A DNA stretch of 32,142 nt, taken from JAGLHV01 sp023143305 [NCBI: Clostridia bacterium]. GTDB lineage: Bacteria; CBDUZB01; JAGLHV01. The stretch is from contig DAOVVV010000028.1 of NCBI GenBank assembly GCA_030637025.1, forward strand, positions 1 to 32,142, given 5' to 3'. Every line of letters begins with the position of its first letter. Position 1 is the first letter of the stretch. Made by a program: the position numbers and the translations under genes. The notes under the pieces were generated by a model, which saw only the letters and a program-made list of their open reading frames with translations, was not told the DNA's origin and did no database searches. Of this stretch, positions 16,378 through 23,328 are shown piece by piece.

Positions 16378-17616
16378 ATGAAAAAGGTAGACTTGGAAAT
16401 GTGGGTTATGCCTAATGCTTCTTTTAAAACAGGGTTAACTTTTGGAGAAGAATTGAAGCATTTTTCAAAAAAATATCCTCATATAAATGTGCGAGTAAAA
16501 GTTCATACCTGGTCATCTGCATGGAAATTTATTATGGAAGCAGTGAGAACCAGGCAGGGACCGGATATTTTTCAATTAGGTAGTAGTTGGGTTAATACCC
16601 TTGCTTATTTAGGCGGATTAGCGGATATTAGTAAACCAATAAAAGAATTAAAAAAGAAAGATTTTTTTTCTCCTCTTAATAAGCAAATGGAGGAATCTTT
16701 TAAGGAAGAGAAAATATATTCCCTCCCCTGGTTTATGGATGCCCGAATACTTTTTTATCGGAAAGATATTTTTAAAAAAGCAGGACTGGAAGAAAAAGAT
16801 ATTGAAAATTGGGACTCATTTCAAAAGGCTTGCCATAAAATAGAAACACTTAAAATAAAAGGAAAGAAAATCTATCCCCTGGCGGTATCCGGGGCAAAAA
16901 GCTGGACTTTAATTCATGATATTGCTCCCTGGATTTGGGCAGGAGGGGGAGATTTTTTAAAATTTAAAGGCAAAAAGATAAGGTTGCAACAACGAGAATC
17001 TTTGGAGGGAATGAAATTTTATTTTGATCTGGTTAAAGACTACGGAAGTAAAAATGCCTTAAGGCAAAATATGGGCAAGGTAATGGAGGATTTTTTTATT
17101 TACGGGCGTTATGCTATGCATTTCTCCGGAACCTGGGTTTTTTCTGCTTTTCTTAATCCCAGTAGCCATTTATATCGAGCGGAAATTGCCCAAAATATTG
17201 GAATAGCCTTACCCCCTGCAGGGCCAAAAGGAAGATATAGTTTTTTAGGGGGAAGCAATCTGGGAATTGCTAAATTTTCTAAATACCCCCGGGAAGCATG
17301 GGAATTAATTTATTTTTTAACCTCCCCTGCTTCTCAATTGCGCTATACAAAAGCAATCAGTAATCTTCCTGTCCATTCTAAGATATTCAATGCATTCTTT
17401 TTCGAGGATGAGCAATTAGCAGAAAAAATTAAACAAATATGTTCTTGTGGCCGTATGTTTCCGCAGGTATTTTCCTGGGGAATTATTGAAACAATGATAA
17501 TAGAAATGTTGGCAGATATTTTTCACAGGATAAAAGAGGAAAAATACACACAAGCTTTTCTTAAAAAAGAGGTAAAAAAGATTTCTTCCGAGATAGATTT
17601 TGTTCTTTCTCTTTAA
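16378..17616 (+). CDS. Solute-binding-protein homologue lacking any signal peptide (putative cytoplasmic sugar-binding protein)
   Basis: The 412-residue product is clearly a family 1 sugar-binding protein. It has QGPDIFQLGSSWVNTLAYLGGLADIS, YSLPWFMDARILFYRKDIFKKAGL, YAMHFSGTWVFS and GGSNLGIAKFSKYPREAWELIYFL, matching motif by motif the lipoprotein at 12228. It starts directly with the first beta strand (KKVDLEMWVMP). The only longer option, GTG 16354, adds MGRGIIRI, and in-frame stops at 16330 and 16348 close the frame, so no export signal can be hidden upstream. The protein should therefore stay in the cytoplasm. It starts 8 bases after the GH35-like gene and is followed by a diguanylate cyclase. 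A role as an intracellular sugar sensor or buffer is inferred; an assembly-independent loss of signal peptide is the alternative. Confidence 0.85.
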   Translation: MKKVDLEMWVMPNASFKTGLTFGEELKHFSKKYPHINVRVKVHTWSSAWKFIMEAVRTRQGPDIFQLGSSWVNTLAYLGGLADISKPIKELKKKDFFSPLNKQMEESFKEEKIYSLPWFMDARILFYRKDIFKKAGLEEKDIENWDSFQKACHKIETLKIKGKKIYPLAVSGAKSWTLIHDIAPWIWAGGGDFLKFKGKKIRLQQRESLEGMKFYFDLVKDYGSKNALRQNMGKVMEDFFIYGRYAMHFSGTWVFSAFLNPSSHLYRAEIAQNIGIALPPAGPKGRYSFLGGSNLGIAKFSKYPREAWELIYFLTSPASQLRYTKAISNLPVHSKIFNAFFFEDEQLAEKIKQICSCGRMFPQVFSWGIIETMIIEMLADIFHRIKEEKYTQAFLKKEVKKISSEIDFVLSL

Positions 17617-17736
17617 GTAAGATTTAGCGAAAGAGATATATAGGAGACTTATTTTCGGTTAATAGATTTTATAACTTGAAAAAAAATAACATAAACAGCG
17701 TAATATTTTATAAAGAAAAAAAGGAAGTAAACAGTA

Positions 17737-19197
17737 GTGGTTAGAGAGAATCTAAATAGATATTCGGAGAAACTCAGGAAAGTTAGTAAGATTTTTCGTT
17801 ATACCCAGCCAAATTTACAGGAAATTCTTAAGCAGGTTTTAGAAATTGGTTATTCCGCTTTAAAATTTGATTGGATGGAGATAGTATTATGGGATACGGA
17901 AAGAAAGGTTTTAGAAGTGAAAGTAGTTGCTGGAAAAAATGGAATTATGGAGGGGGAAGAAGAGATTTTTTTCTTGGAAGATACTGACCCGAGAGTGGTT
18001 GTAGGATTGGGTAAAAAAGAATATATTGTAAAAAATAAAAAAGGAGCGGAAGGATTTTTTTCTATAAAAAGTGGTAATAAAATTTTAGGGGTTTTAGGAG
18101 TAAATAATCGATTAAGCGGGAGAAAAATAAAACAGTGGCAGATTTTGCTGCTTAAAGAATATGCTGAGGAAGTTGGTGCGGGAATTTGGAATTTAGAATT
18201 ATTTTTGGAAGGACAAAGACAAGCGGATAAATTTAAAGCTATTTCTAAAGTAGGAATGGCTTTAGTAAGCCAGTTAAAATTAGAAAACAGGATAAAGATA
18301 ATTTTACGTAGTATTATTAAGAATTTGAGTATTGACAGGGTTAAATTATATTTGGTGAATGAAGAAAAAAAAGTTTTGCAGGGAACAATGTCTTTTAATC
18401 TCAGAGGAAAATTTCATGTTTTAAAGGAAGTATATTCCTTAAAAAAGAAAACGCATCCGGAAGTTTTTATGTTAATGAAAAAAGAAGCCCAGGAAGTAGG
18501 TTCCTTTGGATTAGTTTTTTCTGTTCCCCTGAAAGCAGAAAAAAAAACAGTAGGGTTTTTGGTTGCTGATAATGTTTTTAGCCGGGAACGAATAAAAAAA
18601 GAAGATATTGAGTATTTGAAACTTTTTGCTCATCAGGCAAGTGTTTCTATAGAAAATGCCCGTCTTTTTAGTGATGTTGAAAGGCTTTCCCTCACCGACG
18701 GATTAACCGGTTTATATACTAACAGGTATTTTAGAACGCGTCTGGGAGAAGAGATTATCCGGACAACAAGGCTAAAAACAAAACTTGCTTTAGCCATTAT
18801 CGATATTGATTATTTCAAAAGATATAATGATTCTTTCGGCCATATGATTGGAGACCGTGTACTTATTCGTTTGTCTAAAATGATTATGGAAAATATTCGT
18901 CAGGTAGATTTTGCTGCCCGCTATGGAGGAGATGAATTTGTTGTTTTTTTTCCCAGCACTTCTTTAGAAGGTGTGCAAATTGTTACTTTACGGCTACTGG
19001 AAGCAATTAGAAAAAATTATTTGTCCATTTCAGGGGAGAAGGTGCGTATTAGTGTAAGTATGGGATTAGCTATTTATCCTACGAATGCACGAAACAAAGA
19101 AGCTTTATTTAGAAAAGCAGATAGGGCTCTTTATCGGGCAAAACTGAAGGGAAGAGACCAGGCCTGTTTTTATTCCGAGTCATTAGATAAAAATTAA
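17737..19197 (+). CDS. GAF-GGDEF diguanylate cyclase
   Basis: This enzyme makes cyclic di-GMP from two GTP. The 486-residue soluble protein uses a GTG start with AAAGGAAG at good spacing. Residues about 20-155 and 165-310 read as two GAF-type sensory domains, the second clearer (LKLENRIKIILRSI, FSVPLKAEKKTVGFLVADN, LKLFAHQASVSIENARLF). The catalytic domain follows with LTDGLTGLYTNRYF (319-332), AIIDIDYFKRYNDSFGH and the intact active site GGDEF at 397-401. The inhibitory site RxxD is present as RQVD (388-391), five residues before it, so product feedback is expected. There are no membrane helices, so it senses a cytoplasmic signal. It lies 120 bases downstream of the leaderless binding protein, suggesting a functional link that is not proven. 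Confidence 0.92.
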   Translation: MVRENLNRYSEKLRKVSKIFRYTQPNLQEILKQVLEIGYSALKFDWMEIVLWDTERKVLEVKVVAGKNGIMEGEEEIFFLEDTDPRVVVGLGKKEYIVKNKKGAEGFFSIKSGNKILGVLGVNNRLSGRKIKQWQILLLKEYAEEVGAGIWNLELFLEGQRQADKFKAISKVGMALVSQLKLENRIKIILRSIIKNLSIDRVKLYLVNEEKKVLQGTMSFNLRGKFHVLKEVYSLKKKTHPEVFMLMKKEAQEVGSFGLVFSVPLKAEKKTVGFLVADNVFSRERIKKEDIEYLKLFAHQASVSIENARLFSDVERLSLTDGLTGLYTNRYFRTRLGEEIIRTTRLKTKLALAIIDIDYFKRYNDSFGHMIGDRVLIRLSKMIMENIRQVDFAARYGGDEFVVFFPSTSLEGVQIVTLRLLEAIRKNYLSISGEKVRISVSMGLAIYPTNARNKEALFRKADRALYRAKLKGRDQACFYSESLDKN

Positions 19198-19245
19198 TTT
19201 TTTTCAAAATGTCTTTTTAAGGGAAGATTTTTATGTTTATTTTTA

Positions 19246-19275
19246 TTGACAAAATTACATTCTTTTTGTTATACT
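19246..19275 (+). promoter_or_regulatory. Sigma-70-type promoter upstream of the GH94 gene
   Basis: TTGACA (19246-19251), an 18-base spacer and TATACT (19270-19275) lie in the gap before the phosphorylase gene. A start near 19282 would give a leader of about 105 bases. The -35 is perfect and the -10 has one mismatch. Confidence 0.7.
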
Positions 19276-19386
19276 TTTAATTCTTATAATAAATTTAAGA
19301 TAATTTAAAAGTGAGTTTATTATTTGTTTTTAAGCTGATTGTAGTTATTTAGGATTAAAAAATTACAAAGAAAAGGAGAGAAAAAA

Positions 19387-21738
19387 ATGAAGTATAGTGA
19401 GTTTAGTAAGGACAACAAAGAAGTTGTCATTTTGAGACCGGATCTTCCCCGGCCGTGGATTAATTATCTTTATAATGAGGAATACTGTGCCATTATTTCT
19501 CATACAGGAGGGGGATATAGTTTTGAGCATGATTGTAAAACTAAAAGAATTACTACATGGAATCCGGATAATCTTTTTACCGATAGGCCGGGTCGATATG
19601 TATTTTTAAGAGATAGGGATAGCAAAGAATATTGGTCAATTAACTGGCAGCCGATTTGTCCGGAAAAACATAATTTTCAATGCCGGCATGGATTGGGATA
19701 TACAGTTATTAGTTCAGAAACTAACAAAATAAAGGGAGAAATAACTTATTTTGTTCCCCGTAAAGAGCCGATGGAAATTTGGAAGATAAAAATAAGCAAC
19801 AAGGATAATAAAAAAAGAAATTTAAGTATGTTTTCCATAACGGAATTAATTTTAGGTGATTTTCAAACAGAATTGCTTTATAAAAATATTTTTGCTATGT
19901 ATAACAAGTCTTGGTTTGATAAAAAATTACAGGCAATTGTTTCAATGAAAAATACCTGGGGATGGGGTGGTGTGTATCCTCATCAGGCTTATGTAGGAGC
20001 AAATTTTAAGATACATGGCTGGGAAACACGCAGGGAAAATTTTTATGGCCGGTATTTAATTCCTTCCCGTCCGGAAGCAGTACTAAAAGGGAAATGTTCT
20101 AACACGGATAATCACGGAGAAAATATGGTTTCTGCCCTACAGCATAATTTTACACTTAAACCAAATGAGGAGAGAGAATTTGTAGTTATGTTAGTCCATG
20201 CAAAATCCCAACAGGAAGGGAATAAATTACTGAAAAAATACCGAAATTTAGAAATAGTAGAAAAATCACTTAAAGAAGTACAGAATTTCTGGCAAAAATT
20301 GGTAGATAAAGTAGAAGTCGTTACTCCGGATAAGAATTTTGACCGTATGGTAAATGTTTGGAGTAAATACCAACTTTATACTGCTAATACCTGGAGTAGG
20401 TCTCCTTCTTATTATCATGAAGGAACAGGGGGGAAAGGTTATCGGGATTCCTGTCAGGATGCAGAAGGAATATTATCTTTAAATTCAGAATATGTAAAGA
20501 ATAAATTGAGAGCGATTGCTATTTTACATTTTAAAGACGGACATACAGCTTCCGGATGGTCGGATCATTATGGTCCTTTTACTGATAGTCCAAGGGCAGA
20601 TCATCCTGCATGGTTTACTTATACCTTATCGGCCTATATTAAGGAAACCGGAGATATAGAATTTTTAAACGAGAAAGCAAAATGGCTTGATGGCGGTCAA
20701 GGAACAATGTTTGAGCATATTTTAGCCAATATTAATTATCTCTGGACTCATCGTGGAAAGCACGGTTCTCCTTTAATTGGGATTGCTGATTGGAATGATG
20801 CTATTGATAGTGCCGGAGATGAAGGAAAGGGAGAGAGTGTTTGGTTAGGGATTGCTTTTCATAGAACTCTTCTTTATGGAGCAGAACTGGCTGGAGTTCT
20901 GGGCAAAAAAGATATACAAGCAGACCTTTTAAGTAAGGCTAAAGAAATGAAAAAAATTCTTAATAGCTCTGCCGGTTGGGATGGACGCTGGTTTTTAGGC
21001 GGATATACTGATGAAGGGAAGCCTTTTGGGTCATCTAAAAACAAAGAAGGTTCAATTCATATGAATTCTCAAACATGGGCAGTATTAGCCGAGGTGTGTA
21101 ATGATAAAAGGCAAAAACAGGTGATGTCAATGGTAGATAAATATTGTGATACTGTTCATGGCCCTGCTTTGCTTAGGCCGGCTTATAAGCAGACAGATTT
21201 ATCTATTGGAAGAATTACTAAGTTTGTTCCGGGAGTAAAAGAAAACGGAGCAATTTTTTGTCACGCAGTGGCGTTTAAGATCGTTGCTGATTGTATGGCC
21301 GGAAGAGGAAATGAAGCGTTTGACTCTTACCAGAAAATAAATCCTGCTTGTCAGAAAAACGGATATAAGGTAGAACCTTATGTTTTTGCGGAATACCTGA
21401 TAGGTCCGGATCATCCGTATAATTTTGGAGAAGGAGCGTATACCTGGATTACAGGGACGGCTGCCTGGATGTATTTAGCCGCTACAGAATGGATTTTAGG
21501 TGCTCGTCGGGATTTTGAAGGTTTACGCATAGATCCTTGTATTCCCTCTAAATGGAATAAATGTTTCATTAAAAGAACATTTAGAGACGATACCTATGAG
21601 ATATCCATTAAAAACCCAAAACATGTAAGTAAAGGAGTCCAATCAATTACAGTGGATGGAACTCCGATTAAAGGTAATTTAGTTAAATATTTTGGTGATG
21701 GAAAAGTGCATCAAGTAAAGGTAATAATGGGAAAATAA
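19387..21738 (+). CDS. GH94 glycoside phosphorylase (cellobiose/laminaribiose phosphorylase type)
   Basis: Enzymes of this family split beta-linked glucosyl disaccharides or oligosaccharides with phosphate, yielding a sugar 1-phosphate and saving ATP. The 783-residue product is full length for the family and has no signal peptide. The N-terminal beta-sandwich begins with RPWINYLYNEEYCAIISHTG and TTWNPDN. The (alpha/alpha)6 barrel contains YRDSCQDAEG (352-361), LIGIADWNDAID (463-474, holding the family's general-acid Asp) and TWITGTAAWMY near residue 690, the phosphate-site region. The C-terminus (GLRIDPCIPSKW, VDGTPIKGN) is standard. AAAAGGAGAG precedes the ATG. Which disaccharide it accepts (cellobiose, laminaribiose, a beta-1,2 sugar or another) cannot be told from motifs. 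It would process the products of the importer and the neighbouring glycosidases. Confidence 0.9.
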   Translation: MKYSEFSKDNKEVVILRPDLPRPWINYLYNEEYCAIISHTGGGYSFEHDCKTKRITTWNPDNLFTDRPGRYVFLRDRDSKEYWSINWQPICPEKHNFQCRHGLGYTVISSETNKIKGEITYFVPRKEPMEIWKIKISNKDNKKRNLSMFSITELILGDFQTELLYKNIFAMYNKSWFDKKLQAIVSMKNTWGWGGVYPHQAYVGANFKIHGWETRRENFYGRYLIPSRPEAVLKGKCSNTDNHGENMVSALQHNFTLKPNEEREFVVMLVHAKSQQEGNKLLKKYRNLEIVEKSLKEVQNFWQKLVDKVEVVTPDKNFDRMVNVWSKYQLYTANTWSRSPSYYHEGTGGKGYRDSCQDAEGILSLNSEYVKNKLRAIAILHFKDGHTASGWSDHYGPFTDSPRADHPAWFTYTLSAYIKETGDIEFLNEKAKWLDGGQGTMFEHILANINYLWTHRGKHGSPLIGIADWNDAIDSAGDEGKGESVWLGIAFHRTLLYGAELAGVLGKKDIQADLLSKAKEMKKILNSSAGWDGRWFLGGYTDEGKPFGSSKNKEGSIHMNSQTWAVLAEVCNDKRQKQVMSMVDKYCDTVHGPALLRPAYKQTDLSIGRITKFVPGVKENGAIFCHAVAFKIVADCMAGRGNEAFDSYQKINPACQKNGYKVEPYVFAEYLIGPDHPYNFGEGAYTWITGTAAWMYLAATEWILGARRDFEGLRIDPCIPSKWNKCFIKRTFRDDTYEISIKNPKHVSKGVQSITVDGTPIKGNLVKYFGDGKVHQVKVIMGK

Positions 21739-21835
21739 CTAAATTAAACTACTAAAGAATAGATGATGGTTAGTTTTAAAAATACAAAGTTATGCAAATT
21801 ACAATACTAATTTTCTTTTTAATCAACCTTTTATT

Positions 21836-21858
21836 CCGAGGATAAGAATTTCCTACGG
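21836..21858. other. Imperfect hairpin in the gap after the GH94 gene
   Basis: CCGAGGA (21836-21842) pairs with TCCTACGG (21851-21858) with one bulged A around an eight-base loop. There is no T-run after it, so a simple intrinsic terminator is unlikely. It may be a decayed REP-type palindrome like those at 789-808 and 11223-11242. Confidence 0.4.
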
Positions 21859-21993
21859 AGTAAGAATGATTAAATTTAAGTGGTTTTTAAGAGAAGAATT
21901 TGTTAAAGGGAATCAAAGAGTGTTTAAAAAGCAAAGAAAATAAAAAAAACAAATTCTTACAAATTATAGAAGGTAATAGAAAAGGAGAAGAAA

Positions 21994-23328
21994 ATGAGAA
22001 AAAAAACTCTGTTATTGTTGGTGGTAAGTTGCATAACTTTTTTTTGTACATTGGAAAATGTTTGGGCCAGACAGGTTAAAATTAGCGGTTCTCGTGGCAA
22101 CTGGCATCTTTTTGTGGAGGGGAAGCCGTTTTATATTAAAGGGGCTGGTTTTGGGAAAACTGTTCATGCTGGTAATATCGATTATTATTTTAGCGAAATG
22201 AAAAAAATAGGATTAAATTCTTTTCGTACCTGGGGTATAGGACATGACACCCCTTTAATGCTGGAAAAAGCGGAAAAATACGGCTTGATGGTAGATGTCG
22301 GTATCTGGCTTTTACAAAATAAAAAGGGAGAAAAGAAATCAGTTGATTATATTAATGGGGAAAAATATAAAACAGAAACTCTTAAAGAAATAGGAGAACA
22401 TGTAAAAAAGTTTAAAGATTACCCGGCAGTGTTAATGTGGAATGTGGGTAATGAAGTAGTATTGGATTTGGAGACAGAAGAGGAAAAAATAGCTTTTGCT
22501 AAATATGTGGAAGAAATTTGTAAACTGATTCATAAAATAGACCCCAATCATCCGGTCACCTCTAGCAGTGCATGGTCTCTTGCCTGGCCATATTTTAAAA
22601 AATATACTCCCAGTCTGGATATTTATGGAGTTAATGTTTATGGTGGATTGGTAGTGATTAAAGAGGAATGGGAAAAAATAGGTGTCGATAAACCTTATTT
22701 AATAACTGAATATGGTCCGCATGGAGAATGGGAAGTTTCTGTTGATGGAAATGAACAGGCAATAATTCCTTCCGAAGAAGTTAAAGCTAATGCCTATTTT
22801 AATGGGTGGAAAAATTATATTGAAAAAAATAAAGGACTGAATATTGGAGGCTATGCTTTTATTTTTGAAGGAAATGAGGATTTTGGTGGAGCCTGGTTTA
22901 ATATCTTTATGTTAGGCCGGAAAAGAGCTGCTTATTGGAAAATATATGAAATGTTTACCGGAAAACAAGTAAAAAATAGTTCTCCCCGGATTAGCCAATT
23001 TAAATTGAGTAAAATTACCGGTATTTATCCGGAAGAAAAAATAAGTGTTTCTGTGGAAGCAAAGGATCTGGATAAAGACAGGTTAAATTATGTTTTTAAA
23101 ATATGTGGCAGAAAGGTTTGGGATGAAGGTATCTATCCGGTTAGGTTTGAAAAAAAGAAAAAGAAAGAGTTTGTAATTACTGCTCCTTGTACTCCGGGAG
23201 TATATTTTTTATATGTTTATGTCTCTGATGGGCAGGGAAATATCGCTGTAGAAGGAAAATCAATTAAGGTAATAGAGAAAAAAGCAATAGAGAAAAAAGT
23301 AATAGAGAAAAAGGAGAAAGGTAAATAA
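21994..23328 (+). CDS. Secreted GH2/GH5-type TIM-barrel glycosidase with C-terminal Ig-like domain
   Basis: The 444-residue product has a signal peptide ending near VWA (residue 26). A short strand region follows (WHLFVEGKPFYIKGAGFGK) leading into a TIM barrel typical of the GH2 C-terminal catalytic domain or GH5. Landmarks are LNSFRTWGIG (74-83), the acid/base motif MWNVGNEVV with Asn153-Glu154, and the nucleophile Glu239 in LITEYGPHGEWEV. GYAFIFEG and an aromatic-rich region follow. Residues about 330-425 form an Ig-like domain (VSVEAKDLDKDRL, GVYFLYVYVSDGQG). The tail is a Lys/Glu repeat (VIEKK-AIEKK-VIEKK). AAAAGGAGAAG precedes the ATG. Its stop overlaps the next start as TAATG, so translation is coupled. 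It would act outside the cytoplasm on a polysaccharide; the linkage is unknown. Confidence 0.82.
   Translation: MRKKTLLLLVVSCITFFCTLENVWARQVKISGSRGNWHLFVEGKPFYIKGAGFGKTVHAGNIDYYFSEMKKIGLNSFRTWGIGHDTPLMLEKAEKYGLMVDVGIWLLQNKKGEKKSVDYINGEKYKTETLKEIGEHVKKFKDYPAVLMWNVGNEVVLDLETEEEKIAFAKYVEEICKLIHKIDPNHPVTSSSAWSLAWPYFKKYTPSLDIYGVNVYGGLVVIKEEWEKIGVDKPYLITEYGPHGEWEVSVDGNEQAIIPSEEVKANAYFNGWKNYIEKNKGLNIGGYAFIFEGNEDFGGAWFNIFMLGRKRAAYWKIYEMFTGKQVKNSSPRISQFKLSKITGIYPEEKISVSVEAKDLDKDRLNYVFKICGRKVWDEGIYPVRFEKKKKKEFVITAPCTPGVYFLYVYVSDGQGNIAVEGKSIKVIEKKAIEKKVIEKKEKGK
23269..23313 (+). repeat. Three tandem 15-bp units encoding the C-terminal (V/A)IEKK repeats
   Basis: Three units of GTAATAGAGAAAAAA type follow each other, differing at one or two positions, inside the end of the TIM-barrel gene. 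They look like recent slippage copies and add a charged tail to a secreted protein. Confidence 0.75.
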
